From the NCBI GenBank assembly GCA_036365515.1, contig CM070875.1, positions 7,716,501-7,780,500 on the forward strand: a stretch of 64,000 nt of DNA. Reading direction: 5' to 3'. Positions 48,260 through 59,628 of this stretch are shown here, piece after piece. Positions within the stretch are counted from its first letter, which is position 1, and each line of letters begins with the position of its first letter. The position numbers were made by a program, and so were the translations under genes. The DNA is from Torymus aiolomorphi. Lineage: Eukaryota > Arthropoda > Insecta > Hymenoptera > Torymidae. The notes under the pieces are model-generated. The model was not told where the DNA came from. It did not search any database and saw only the letters and a list, made by a program, of their open reading frames with translations.

Positions 48260-48955
48260 TTCGATGTCTCACCATCTGCATCACCACCACCACCACCAGC
48301 AATAGAGGAGGTCATAGAGGAGGTCTTCCGAGAAGAGTAACGCCGAGAAGAAGAGGAACGCCGCATCCAAATCTAAATTCAAGAGGACGTCGCACTTGCC
48401 GATCTTCTGCAAGACGGGGAGGAAGAAGATGTCCAAGAAGAAGGCCTTAAAGAAGAAGAAGAAGATTCAGGCTACGAGTCAGAGCAGCCTCGTGAAAACT
48501 CCGAAATTGAGCAACAGCAAGATATTATTCAGGATGTGGACTCCGACATGGAGACCGTAGATAATAATCACGAAAGGGCTAGTGATAGTGATAGTGACAA
48601 TGACTATGTGCCGGAACCCTGCGCACAGATGCGAGAAGTGGCATTGAGGCGTAATACAAATATTTGTCGTGGTTTTCATAGAAACCTCGGCGCTATGTTT
48701 AGGGTAGCACGCAATAACGAGCTACGAGGGATGCGCGAACAGCTACGCCAAGTTCAGCAAGAAGCACGTCTACGAAACGCCAAGAATAGTCTGATGCGCC
48801 GCGTCGACACATAGACTTTTGTTTCAGATGCGATAGACGGTTTTGGTGTCAACGAAGCCGTCAGAAGGCTCGTTGTGATGCGTGCTGATTCTGGCTATGT
48901 CCCGATTGCAACGAAAACCCTGTTCATTGCCAAAATGAACAGGATTTTTTCTAAC
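48260..48955 (+). pseudogene. Acidic, cysteine-rich gene end, copy 1
   Basis: One frame: Pro run, Glu/Asp-rich stretch with two stops, then SDSDSDNDYVPEP and helical RNNELRGMREQLRQVQQEA to a stop at 48812. The next frame gives a zinc-ribbon-like end: CFRC, then FWC, CDAC, LCPDC and HC, with one stop where copy 2 has Gly. The cysteine pattern recalls the C-terminal cysteine-rich domain of piggyBac transposases, but this is tentative. Copy 2 is at 58150-58545, and similarity extends into the 3' flank of both. Confidence 0.55.
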
Positions 48956-49360
48956 ATTACGTGTGTAAAAACTGTAAATAATGTAAATATAAAAAGTGAA
49001 AAAACAAAGTGTGTGTAATAGCTAAAAACAAAGTGACAGTGAAAATAATATTATTTAAAACAAAGTGACTGTGAGTAGCAGCAACAGTAGCACCAGTAGT
49101 ACAACATATTAGTAAGTATGTTTTTAACTTATCTTTCTGTGTATAATACAATTATCAAAATTAAAATATAATTATTTTAAAAATATTGTGCGTGTGTATG
49201 TGCGTGTGCGTGTACGTGTGTATATGTGTGGAGGTGCGTGTGCGTGCGTGCGTGTGTGCGTGCGCAAGCTTGCCAATGCATGGGTAAGCTGCAGCTGCCC
49301 CCACTACTGCCGATGGTTGGGGAGCTATAGCTCGTAGCCATGGCTGACTGCACGTCAAAG
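48956..49360 (+). repeat. 3' flank shared with 58550-58990
   Basis: Common features in the same order: ACAAAGTG-type runs, AGCAGCAACAGTAGCA, (GT)n, then AAxCTGCAGCTGC, GGGGAGCTATAGCTCGTAGCC and GGCTGACTGCACG. This shows a segmental duplication of more than 900 bp. Confidence 0.7.
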
Positions 49361-49395
49361 CGAAAGAGAATTCATAAAATTTTATAATTTTATTC

Positions 49396-49396
<1 letters not shown>

Positions 49397-49490
<94 letters not shown>
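49397..49490. repeat. (GA)n microsatellite, about 93 bp
   Basis: Pure GA array; the corresponding place after copy 2 has a CT array (59119-59183). Confidence 0.9.
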
Positions 49491-49491
<1 letters not shown>

Positions 49492-49749
49492 AGGAGACAA
49501 TCTGACGAATATAATTAACCAAGGAAATAAAAACTACTCTACTCATTAAGTACTTAGTTTTGCAACTTATTCTCTCTCCTAATATTTCTACAATAATATC
49601 TATCAAGGTAAGAATTTCAATTAATGTAACAGGGAAAGTATAGGGGAGAGTATAGGGAATGGAGGTAAGTCGCAGGTACCTGCGTGACAGAAGTGAAAGT
49701 GAAATACTTCTGAGGGTGGCGATCCAAAATAATTTTATAATAATTACGT

Positions 49750-49970
49750 GAGATTCCAATGGGTCTTACGTAACAGCGTCGTTCTTTGTAATCAAGTTCT
49801 TTATACCTTTTTCAGGGTCTTCATCCAGTGTGCCGAATAGGAATTTACTAGCCTTTCCTACCCCGGAGAACCATGTGCTACGTTCTCGTCTACGGACTAC
49901 CGCAGAGGCTCCTCCAGTAGCCCGAGCGCTCTTACCATATTCCAGTTCCAATGATCTATCTGATTAAGGA
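49750..49970 (-). pseudogene. env: Fragment of an errantivirus-like envelope (cleavage/fusion region)
   Basis: Minus strand: RRRERSTWFSGVGKASKFLF followed by GTLDEDPEKGIKNLI, homologous to the RPRR...LFGTLDEE region at 27407-28016. Only about 60 residues remain, so it is a scrap. Confidence 0.75.
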
Positions 49971-50052
49971 TACCCTCTAGTAGATGTTTCTGCGAAATTG
50001 ATGTAATAAAACGGTGTGTGTTAACGTATGAATTTATCCCTCGGTTATTTTG

Positions 50053-50359
50053 ATTATATTTATGTGGGAATCTGTCAATCTTCCCGAGGCAGCAGGTGTA
50101 AGAAATGAAAACCCTTACAACGTGTGTATGCTTTTTTTGACATTTCGGTGAGCAATGTCACCCTCATCAGAACAAAGTTAGTTTGCTCACAATGTAATTT
50201 TTGTCGATTTTCTCCCCCCACCGCTTGACTGCCGGGAGGAGAATTTCAACAGTTCCTCTTACATTGGTTTCGGAACTCGTTCTTTTCACCCCTTAGCAGG
50301 TGAAAAAAAGTTTCACCTGCTGCCTCTGGAAGATAGACAGATTCCCACATCAATATAAT
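50053..50359. repeat. 307-bp element with 47-bp terminal inverted repeats
   Basis: GATTATATTTATGTGGGAAT at 50053 and its near-complement at the right end; arms continue through GAGGCAGCAGGTG. The element contains the hammerhead-like motif at 50132-50177. Confidence 0.7.
50132..50177 (-). ncRNA. Hammerhead-ribozyme-like motif
   Basis: Minus strand: TTTGTT-CTGATGA-GGGTGACATTGCTCACC-GAAATGTC-AAAAAAA. It shows the conserved CTGATGA and GAAA boxes around a 5-bp stem II (GGTGA/TCACC). After GAAA the bases TGTC allow a one-pair stem III and a C at the cleavage site. The flanks TTTGTT and AAAAAA make a weak stem I with one mismatch. Such minimal hammerheads are known from Penelope-like retroelements. 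Activity is inference. Confidence 0.5.
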
Positions 50360-50530
50360 GTTTCTGCGAAGTTTCCTTCGGGGATTGAACATTCCAGTTG
50401 TATAGTAATTGCGCTCCTTGCTGTGTTAAGGGCTTCAGGTTTCGAAGTTTTGTAACAAACGATTAAATTATTATACGTAACCTTTGTTAAGATACTTTTG
50501 CCTCCTTCCCTGTTCCTTTATATATATATA

Positions 50531-51524
50531 TGGGTAACTTCATGTCAAGTGTTCAGGTCAAAATTTTGAAATGGCTTAAAATAGACTTTTCTCCTTCCAA
50601 ATTGGCCCCAAAATACAACGCTAGAGTTTTAGTGCAAAATATTGAACTGTTCAAGAGTTAGAACCAATTGAAAATTTGAAAATTTTGATTTTTTTCGAAA
50701 AACATGAATTTTCATGATTTTTTAACTCAAAAACGCGAAACTTTTTGTATTACACATTAAATGGGAAAAAGTTTGCAAATTGTAAGTCGAATAACTCAGA
50801 ATTTTTTCAGGTCGATGACAGTAATTTTACTAATTTGTACGTAAGAAAGCAACATTCAAAATATGATTAGGGCGAACGCATCCCTCTGGATTTTCTTCAA
50901 CAATCGAGAAAAATTTGAGAAAAAATGTTACCTTCAAAATGAGACCTTGATCAAGATGGAGAAATGTCAGGGAAAAAAGTTAGCTGGAATGAAAGCCGTT
51001 GAAACAGTGAAAAAAGCCTGAAATAAGCCAAAAACAGGCTTTTTTCACTGTTACAACGGCTTTCATTCCAGCTAACTTTTTTCCCTGACATTTCTCCATC
51101 TTGATCAAGGTCTCATTTTGAAGGTAACATTTTTTCTCAAATTTTTCTCGATTGTTGAAGAAAATCCAGAGGGATGCGTTTGCCCTAATCATATTTTGAA
51201 TGTTGTTTTCTTACGTACAAATTAGTAAAATTACTGTCATCGACCTGAAAAAATTCTGAATTATTCGACTTACAATTTACAAACTTTTTCCCATTTAATG
51301 TGTAATACAAAAAGTTTCGCGTTTTTGAGTTAAAAAATCATGAAAATTCATGTTTTTCGAAAAAAATCAAAATTTTCAAATTTTCAATTGGTTCTAACTC
51401 TTGAACAGTTCAATATTTTGCACTAAAACTCTAGCGTTGTATTTTGGGGCCAATTTGGAAGGAGAAAAACCTATTTTAAGCCATTTCAAAATTTTGACCT
51501 GAACACTTGACATGAAGTTACCCA
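50531..51524. repeat. 1-kb near-perfect foldback element in a TA tract
   Basis: Arms of about 490 bp: TGGGTAACTTCATGTCAAGT at 50531 and its complement ending at 51524; centre CAGTGAAAAAAGCCTG / CAGGCTTTTTTCACTG around a 14-base loop. Both ends are in TATATA. Only a handful of mismatches by eye. No coding function; snapback MITE. Confidence 0.85.
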
Positions 51525-51656
51525 TATATATATATATACTCACATACACCATGCAAATGAATACATATATTATTATTAAGGAAATAACCCACCTTTTATT
51601 TTTTTTTCTCTCTGTTATAGAAATGTCGCTGGATCTGGTGCACAGCACAGACTTAG

Positions 51657-52547
51657 GAGACTCCGGATCCACGCCGTGCCGAAAGAGGCACCCGCCGAGG
51701 ACGCTCCCGTCATAGAGATATTGGGAACGAAGAAACGGTTGGAATCCGCCTACTCTATGTTACTTATGATGAACGCGATCCCAGACTAAGGTACGTATGC
51801 TATCAAGAACTCGAATCCACCAGGATCCTTAAAAAACTTATGTTGAAAGCCGGTGTAGTAGAGGTGATCGGGCCGGAGATCCTAGAGTTGCCTTCGCAGC
51901 GATATTTATTAGTGGCCACCTTCGACACCATGGATATGTGCGTGCGGACTTGCCTCAAATACATGGGCTGGATCAACTTCCTGTTCTTCACCCGATATGT
52001 ATCAATCGACTACTTCTGGGGAGAATCTGTTTGATCCCGTGGACAGCAACGCGTCTACATAAAATATTTTACCGCCGAACAGGCCACCAGAAGGTTCCAA
52101 GAAGCACCTAGAGTATACGGAGTGGGGCACACTATTCCGTCGCACATAAGTTGTCGAGACCACCGTATAACCATTCACCATACAGTGTGTGGTAAACACG
52201 TCATCAAGCACCTTGAGAGTCACCAACGAATCTGCGTTTATCATGTAGGAATGGAGTTGACCACCCATTCGTAGTGCGAAAAGGTTTTGAGGAAAAAAGA
52301 CAATAATGTGGTCGGAGATTTGACTACCAACGAGGAGGATGCTGTTAAAGACGCAGCACAACTGGATCCCGACGAATTGGAGGATGAAGCTTCCGAGGAA
52401 GAACTAGAGACGATCAAATCAGAGGAAGAAGATGAGGATAAAATACTAACGTTGAATTTGCTCAAACTAAATTGCACATATTTATTGAAAATATCCATAA
52501 AGTACAGAAAAGGGAGGAATATTTCCATTCGGGAAGTCCCTCAATAA
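51657..52547 (+). pseudogene. Unrecognised coding block in three frames
   Basis: After a good acceptor (CTCTCTGTTATAG, 51620) three consecutive frames look coding: 51657-52034 (VGIRLLYVTYDERDPRLRYV, EVIGPEILELPSQRYLLVAT), 52037-52274 (His/Cys-rich, VYIKYFTAEQATRRFQ, HHTVCGKHVIKHLESH) and 52287-52547 (acidic, KDAAQLDPDELEDEASEEEL). Two frameshifts would join them into one protein of about 290 residues. I cannot assign a family; it may be a transposon ORF. Confidence 0.35.
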
Positions 52548-53040
52548 TTTACTTAAACTTTTTTCATAACTATTTCCGAAGCCATTTTGAAGAAAAAATT
52601 TAATTACTACAATCAATATAATTTTAATTACTACCCTCGAAGTTACATATATTAAAATTTTTATTGCGCAGAAAATTCAGTGCTAAAATAACAGTCCTTT
52701 TATTATTACAAAATACCCATTCCTTGTTAGAACAAAAAGCGATTCCACAATAACATTTTCTTTTAGCATGGTTGTCAATGCAATATTCTTATGTGCAAAT
52801 ATAAACCATAAGTAAAATTTTGTAAAAGCCTACTCCTAGGAATCCGTAAATCTAGTAGATTAAATATTCCAATATTACTAAAGACATTAACCCATTAACG
52901 CCCACGGGGACACTTTTTTCACCACTTCTTCAGAGCTCTCTTGATGGGATAAATTTGGGCCTCAAAAATTTTTGAATACATGAAATTCATAGATTTTTCA
53001 TCGATCTTTCCAATGGTGACATCCAAAATTAGAAAAAAAT

Positions 53041-53385
53041 AGTATATTATGTACCACGGGACTAAAGTCGGTCATTCCCTTGGGTGATCACTCGCGGGAA
53101 TAATCTGCGACTTTAGTCCCATGTTACATGTAGTACTTTATTCCCATCGCCACTATGGCCACTTCATAGATTTTAAAAGTTATTTTGTATTTATGTATTA
53201 TAATTTTGTTAGTTTTAACCCAATTCACCATATACGTAAAAAATTAGACTATGTTACTTTATTCCCGCTAATTTATTTTATTCCCGGATTATGCGGGAAT
53301 AAAGTAAAAGAGGGAATCAGACACCACTTTTGCTCCGCTTTTCAGGCTATAAAATGGCCATTATAGTAGAGATGGGAATAAAAAT
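53041..53385. repeat. Insertion in the left piggyBac-type TIR
   Basis: Absent from the right TIR. Contains the hairpins GGGACTAAAGTCG/CGACTTTAGTCCC and ACTTTATTCCCG/CGGGAATAAAGT. Probably a small nested element. Confidence 0.55.
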
Positions 53386-54733
53386 TTTTATTACTCTTAA
53401 ATGAAGTTTAAATGTAAAAAACACCGAAAAAATTTTTTTTTATTGGATTTTTTATCAACTGTCCGTTATGAAATCATCTTGAAACCAATTTAGATGGTGG
53501 AGGGATTGTCTGAACTTCAAAAAACTGTATTTGGAAAGTTAATTTTGTCACCTGAATGATCCAAAATGGCGTCCGAAACGAGAATTTTCGCTTATTATTG
53601 TTACATGACATTTTTTCGCGTTAAAAATTTTCATTTTTATTTTCCTAGTTTTATTCATAGTTCGCATTTCAAATAATTCTCTCGCGTTTAATAAGTCTTT
53701 CGACGATACATTCGTACAAAGTACGAATGTTATCGCTAACTCGCGCGAAGGAATGTACACCGAGCACTCTCACCCCTCTCGGAGTTCCACGTGCGAGGGA
53801 AACCCGAAACCCGTAATCGACGCGACAATGTTGCCGGGGGCTATGGGACCCATGAGAGCATCAGAGAAAGCGCATTGAACGGGGAAGAGTGTCGACGGTG
53901 CGACGGCGTCGTCGACGGCAAATGCGTTTAGTCAGAGCCAAGCGTCTGAAGCTTTAAGACCAAGCACACGGCGCCTTAAGTAGTAGTTACATACGAATTA
54001 CCATACAAAGAAGTACATAGTGTCTTTAAGTATTTTCAATATCCACTCGCATAGAGACAATTATCGATACAGTTTATACAGAATATTAATTGATCCGAAA
54101 TCACATTGAGAAATACTGTCATCTCGATTAACAAGGATCCAATAATAACCAATTATATTTGCGAAGCATCCCAGGATCACTGATTTCACAATAAAATCGC
54201 ATACAGTTAAAGAGGATCAAATTTTAAACAGAACAACCAAAGTAAGTCATTCTATCAATTTACCGATAATAACTATTCACACCGCGCGTTCACATAGATT
54301 CATGTATGTATATCGGCCGTGTGCACTCACGCACAAAGGAACGTAGTCGTGCGTCGTGTTTGTTTCTCGTTAAGACGTTGATAGAATTCGAGTCCCATCC
54401 AGCAAGGAGAATTCCTGTCTCTTGAGCAGTTTAATTGAAATTGTAACTGCGAATACTTTTCCTCCTTTTCTTCTATTCCCCAAGATGTTTCAACCAGGTT
54501 GTATTTTTATAAATTTCCTACGGTTACTAAAGTCCTCCAGAAAATTTGCCAGTGAGACCATTGTCATTGAAAGCACTCGATCCACTGTGCCATTTCATTC
54601 CTGTAAGATATTTCGCCTCTGATCAAACGCATAGGTGCATGACTCGTGGGCAGGTCAAGGCTGCTTCCCCCTCGTTGGAGGTGTCTGGATCCCTTAAAGC
54701 AAATGGAACAATAAAAGTCTGGACAGATATTGT

Positions 54734-54985
54734 ACGGAGAAAAATAACATAGGAAAAATTACCATATTTGATTGTAAGTCGAGGACAGACTGAAATCCTC
54801 CACAAAATTGCCATAATTTATGGTAAAAATTGCCATAAATTTATGGCAATTTTTCCTACATTGTAAAAATTACTATAAATTTATGGCAATTTTTACCATA
54901 AATTATGGCAATTTTGTGGAGGATTTCAGTCTGTCCTCGACTTACAATCAAATATGGCAATTTTTCCTATGTTATTTTTCTCCGT
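54734..54985. mobile_element. 252-bp snapback MITE
   Basis: Ends ACGGAGAAAAATAACATAGG and CCTATGTTATTTTTCTCCGT; arms of about 110 bp with GTCGAGGACAGACTGAAATC. Nested within the piggyBac-type element. Confidence 0.8.
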
Positions 54986-56533
54986 GTGAGGGCAAATGTA
55001 CATGCAGTTGCGCAGACTACCTATTACGATTCCATAAAATACTGTTAGTCGAATTATATCTATTTATACTAATCACCGTGGCCAGTTTAAATATATTCAA
55101 CTTACCCACCCCCCCTTTTTTACAAGTGTCTAATTCAAATTAGAAAAGGTATCAAATTTCATCGGCTAGAAACAATAAAGGTGTGCCAAGGGTGAAATAC
55201 CTCTAAAGAAATAAATAACGCTGTTTAGAACATTGTCATTTTCCCTTTTTGTTAGTTGTTGTAATAGCCGGGGCAAGTTAGACTAGTCTGCTACTGTGCA
55301 CTAGCTAACAATCAGTGTCAGCCAATTCCGCAGATTTCTCTCGGATTCAACCCCCAACAGTAAGCTATTAATTAATTGGTCCAATCAAAAATACTTACTC
55401 GTTTACCTAGTAACGGGGTGGCAGCGGAGGCGAGCATCCAGCAGTGCTGAGCGACGGCAAGGAGGGATCCTCCTATAACTACACTCACCTCCCAAGTTAA
55501 GGCTCCATTTCCATTTTCCCTTACTCGAAATCCTTCCTAGTTTGCATTTTTGTGCCCCTCGTCTACCACCTCAACAGGGAAACGCAGGTGTCATCAACTA
55601 ATACCCATCCAGGAAGCAAGAGTCGAGCCACCATCACCCGGCATCGTGCATTTTTCCCTGTTGCTACTGGGGATCCGCATCGTTCAGCTTTGGAGAGTGA
55701 CCTCGACATCAAAGTGGGGTTCTAAGGATCTGCTATGCATGAAATTCTGCCCCCAGATTCACACGGTTCCCACTAGAAACCTCCAACTGGATGTTGGCCT
55801 TTGTAGGTGCAGCAAGTTCCTGTAGCAGACCATATATCTCTCTCTATACACACACACGCACGCACGCACGCACACACACATACACACATAGTGGCAAGAT
55901 CTGCTGTGTGGGTCGTCTGGCTCGGGTTTCCACCATCACCTGCGGGACAGAAGAAAACCTCACAAAGAATCGGATCAGGGTGCCACAATAACTACTGACG
56001 CAATTTTGGATCATTCAGGAGACAAAATTAACTTTCCAAATACAGTTTTTTGAAGTTCAGATAATCCCTCCATCATCTAAATTGGTTTCAAGATCATTGC
56101 ATAACGGACAGTTGATAAAAAATACAATAAAAAAAAATTTTCGGTGTTTTTTACACTTAAACTTCATTTTTGAGTAATACAAATTTTTTTTCCAATTTTG
56201 GATGTCAACATTAAAAAGATCGATGAAAAATCTATGAATTTCATGTGTTCAAAAATTTTTGAGGCCCAAATTTATCCCATCTAGAGAGCACTGAAGAAGT
56301 GGTGAAAAAAGGGTCCCCCTGGGCGTTAATGGGTTAAGAGTAATTATTTGATAAAAAAGATTTTTTTTCTAAATATTAAAGGAACTCTATGGTTGTTATA
56401 GATTATAACTTAAAATAATTAGAAGCCTCTGAATCCTTCTCCACACTTGACTAATCTCAACTTAGAGTCGAGGCAGCTTGCAGGTGCAAACAGTGTAATG
56501 GACGAATTTTCGTCCATTTACTAGAGTAATTAT

Positions 56534-56615
56534 AACATTTGTAATATAAAATATTAATCAATGCGGCGAACATTTGTAATATAAAATATTAATCAATGCG
56601 GCGAACATTTGTAAA
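56534..56615. repeat. Tandem duplication, period 35 bp
   Basis: AACATTTGTAATATAAAATA begins at 56534 and 56569, with a third partial copy. Confidence 0.75.
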
Positions 56616-56749
56616 CCTTGGGCACGCGCACGAGAAGAAAAACAAGACAATTTGTGAATTCCGAACGCGGAACGACGCAGAAAGGGAACCGGACAAGTGC
56701 AATGGATGATTTTACATCATTACTTCTTTTATTTACGGCTAAAGTTCTT

Positions 56750-57060
56750 TCAAACCTATATATCGTCTATTGAATCACCGGTTGACAAAGCTACATCTCG
56801 ATTTATTCTATAACACCGAGGGCAGCCATGCCAAAAACACCCGTGAAATTGTAACACTAACAAGCCTCTTTGATTTTCTTCATCTTGCGGTAAACCATAC
56901 CTAACCGTCGACGACATTCCCGGACACGATAGCTTCCCGTAATCTTCATTCGCAACATCGTCCGGCTTGTTCGATGAGTCGTTCTAGAATTTTTTTCTCG
57001 ATCCCGGACAACCAATACGCAGCCTTCTTGGATTGATTATCAGTCCATCTGTATTCTTAT
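56750..57060 (-). pseudogene. N-terminal part of a Polinton/Maverick-type PolB or linked domain
   Basis: Minus strand: QSKKAAYWLSGIEKKIL, then YGLPQDEENQRGLLVLQFHG running into CFWHGCPRCYRINRD. The FHGCFWHGCPRC cysteine motif after a hydrophobic strand, preceded by the WL..IE helix, is typical of the region upstream of protein-primed PolB in Polintons and related viruses. Frameshifts near 56760 and 56950 make it a pseudogene. It could derive from the same kind of element as 44820-45350. Confidence 0.6.
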
Positions 57061-57304
57061 CTTATCTTCATGTCGCAGATAAAACTACAAAATAAAAAGT
57101 TTTTCAGTTTTTCATTTTTGAATAATTTTTTAACGCCATTACATTCGGGATATTTATATAATTGCTGTGTTAAAATGATGCGCATATCTTAAAATTAACT
57201 AAATTAAGTAATAATAATTTTAGTTTTTTATTTTGTCAATTTTTTGAACTTACGCCTAATTTTTAGATTGTAATTAAATTGCAACAAATAGCGTGATAAT
57301 AAAG

Positions 57305-57744
57305 TGTTACGTCCGTGACGTATTTCAACCGATCGAGCATCGACACACTTAAGTACTTGCGAAATAATATCGAGCGAAATGCTGCAATTTATATTTATTC
57401 AGTCCATTTAGGCGATGAGTCCAGCCATCGCAATGAAAAAAATTAGTCGGAGCTAAGACTCTACTCGTGGCATTTGTAATTCGTTCGCTGCGGCACATCC
57501 GAGAGCCAGCAATTTAATTATAAATTTTTCCGAAGCTCCAAGATTATTATCAACACAAATTATATTAATTTTATATTACTTTTTATATTCGATTCAGCAA
57601 ATTATCGGATTAAATAAATATAATTTTATAAATTCGTGTGAAGTTTATTCATCAACTACCTGTATACCACCCACAAGAAAGGTAAGAGTTTTAATTCAAT
57701 ATTAACAATTAAAACCATTCTTTTCATTGGTTGCCGACCTAACA
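57305..57744 (+). repeat. Solo LTR with 4-bp target-site duplication
   Basis: TGTTACGTC to CCTAACA, 440 bp, flanked by AAAG at 57301-57304 and 57745-57748. Homologous to 36573-37022. No polypurine tract precedes it. It arose by recombination between two LTRs of a full insertion. AAATAAATAT near 57613 may be its polyadenylation signal. Confidence 0.85.
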
Positions 57745-58149
57745 AAAGATTTACATAAAACTCAGCATTTTACTTAATTACTAGATTGTTGATGGAATTT
57801 TCAAAGGATGTTATTTGCACTTGGTTTGAGGTGAATATAATATTTTTTCGTGAACTCTTAACTTTCCTATATAGTTCAAGAGCACGTGCTTTTACGCACG
57901 TGGAGCAGTAGTTGCATTTTTTAGAAAGACATAACATAAGTTGATCTCATTGTCACGCGCTTTGAGAATTCTTCTTTTTTCACCGTTTTAATCACTCAAT
58001 TCTCCTGCCATCTGCATCGCTGTAAGATGCAGGAGATGTGCTTACTTAATAAGCCTGCAAAAATCCGTTCGGTCCGACGATCGCGGTTTGAAAATCCATA
58101 TTTTTGTCCCCAGTGACTGAACAATTCTACTGGGAAGAGGTTCGTTTTA

Positions 58150-58545
58150 AGGGCTTTCGTGAATAGAGGGGGCTCACAGTGATAGTGAGAATGAATTCGA
58201 GCCAGAACCCCGCGCGCAGATGCGTGAAGTGTCGCTGAGACGTGCCATTAATATACGACGGCGGTTTCATCGAGACCTTGGTGCGGTATTCAGAGAAGCT
58301 AGAAACAACGAGCTAGCGGTGTTGCATGAACAACTCCGACGTGTGCAGCAAGAGGTACGCCGACAACATCGGTAAGAAATAATAGATGCGCCGCGTCGAT
58401 ACATCGACTTCTGTTTTGGATGCGCCAAACGCTTTTGGTGTCAGAGAAACCGTCGTTGGGCACGTTGCAATGCGTGTGGGTTCTGGCTGTGTCCAGAGTG
58501 CAACGAAAATCCTGTTCATTGTCAGAATGAACAGGACTTTTTTTA
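58150..58545 (+). pseudogene. Acidic, cysteine-rich gene end, copy 2
   Basis: Frame 1 gives SDSENEFEPEPRAQMREV and RNNELAVLHEQLRRVQQEV to a stop near 58375. Then, in another frame, an uninterrupted zinc-ribbon-like end: CFGC, FWC, CNACGFWLCPEC and HC to TAA at 58545. Compared with copy 1 the cysteine frame is intact, but the upstream part is truncated near 58150. Confidence 0.55.
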
Positions 58546-58683
58546 AAACAGGGCGCTATATAATGTAAATAATGTATAATAGTAGTAGTGTATCAATTTA
58601 TAAAACAAAAAACAAAGTGCCCTAGATTATAAGAATAATGTGTAGCTAGTGTAAAGTTCAAATTAAGTGACTATGACTGTGTG

Positions 58684-58685
<2 letters not shown>

Positions 58686-58711
<26 letters not shown>
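58686..58711. repeat. (GT)n microsatellite
   Basis: Pure GT tract in the shared 3' flank; a second one is at 58862-58896. Confidence 0.8.
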
Positions 58712-58715
<4 letters not shown>

Positions 58716-59118
58716 CTATAAGTTAAAGTAACAGCAGCAGCAGTAGCAACAACCACCACAATACCCGAAGTTCCGGAAATTATGCTGTAAGTATTCTTAT
58801 AATTATTTAAATATTATTATTAAAAATATGTGTGCGTGTGTATACTTATTTTTTTAAATATTGTGTGTGTGTGTGCGTGCGTGTGTGTGTGTGTGCGTGC
58901 ATGCCAACGTAGAGGCAAACTGCAGCTGCTCCCACTACTACCGATGGTGGGGGAGCTATAGCTCGTAGCCGTGGCTGACTGCACGATCGTGTAGTTTGCC
59001 CGGAGCAGCGGGCCATGTCAGATGGGGAATCTCTGCGCCGTCTGGCACTTGCGTGTATAGTGAGCGCTCTGAAGCAGCGAGCGCTCTACGATAAGATTGT
59101 GGGGATCCTGCCGATCTC

Positions 59119-59183
<65 letters not shown>
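59119..59183. repeat. (CT)n microsatellite
   Basis: Pure CT array. Confidence 0.9.
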
Positions 59184-59186
<3 letters not shown>

Positions 59187-59221
59187 CGTACGCACGCACG
59201 CACGCACACACTCTTAATAAA

Positions 59222-59545
59222 TAAATGAATATAAATAAATATAATTATAAAGTTAAATATTATAAATTTCAAATTATAGAGTCAAATTTTAAATTATAAA
59301 ATTGAATTATAAAAGAAAAATTTTAAATCATAGTTTTAAATTTTGAATATTGTGGCACTATGGGGCAGCCATAATATATAAATAAATATAATTATAAAGT
59401 TAAATATTATAAATTTCATATTATAGAGTCAAATTTTAAATTATAAAGTTGAATTATAAAAGAAAAATTATAAAGTTGAATTATAAAAGAAAAATTTTAA
59501 ATCATAGTTTAAAATTTTGAATATTGTGGTACTATGGGGCAGACA
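59222..59545. repeat. Two-copy AT-rich tandem repeat, about 155-170 bp
   Basis: Both units run ATATAATTATAAAGTTAAAT ... TTTTGAATATTGTGGYACTA and end at TGGGGCAG. The second has a 25-bp internal duplication. Confidence 0.75.
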
Positions 59546-59628
59546 TAATAAACCCCCACTACCAGAAAAGGCCAATGACCTCAAAGTCGGTGGTGGGGGT
59601 TTGTTGTGTCTGCCCCATGGTGCCACAA
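59526..59628. repeat. 103-bp hairpin
   Basis: GTGGTACTATGGGGCAGACA with CCCCCAC pairs with GTGGGGG and TGTCTGCCCCATGGTGCCAC on the right. The loop is about 20 bases. Confidence 0.7.

Larger units (their letters stand above)
52887..56337. mobile_element. piggyBac-type element, non-autonomous, with TTAA duplication
   Basis: TTAA (52887-52890) then CCCATTAACGCCC, and GGGCGTTAATGGG then TTAA (56334-56337): exact TTAA target duplication and CCC...GGG ends, as in piggyBac. The inverted repeat extends inwards for about 340 bp (right 55995-56333), and on the left it is interrupted by a 340-bp insertion (53041-53385). The 2.4-kb interior (53590-55990) shows no transposase; it holds a MITE at 54734-54985 and a CA repeat near 55848. 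Confidence 0.8.

Noticed and set aside
52002..52361. 119-aa minus-strand ORF
   Set aside because: It is the shadow of the plus-strand coding block at 52037-52274, whose codon and residue pattern is more protein-like.
36573..57744. Reading the two homologous LTRs as ends of one 21-kb element
   Set aside because: 57305-57744 has its own perfect AAAG duplication and the DNA between is a mixture of unrelated elements.
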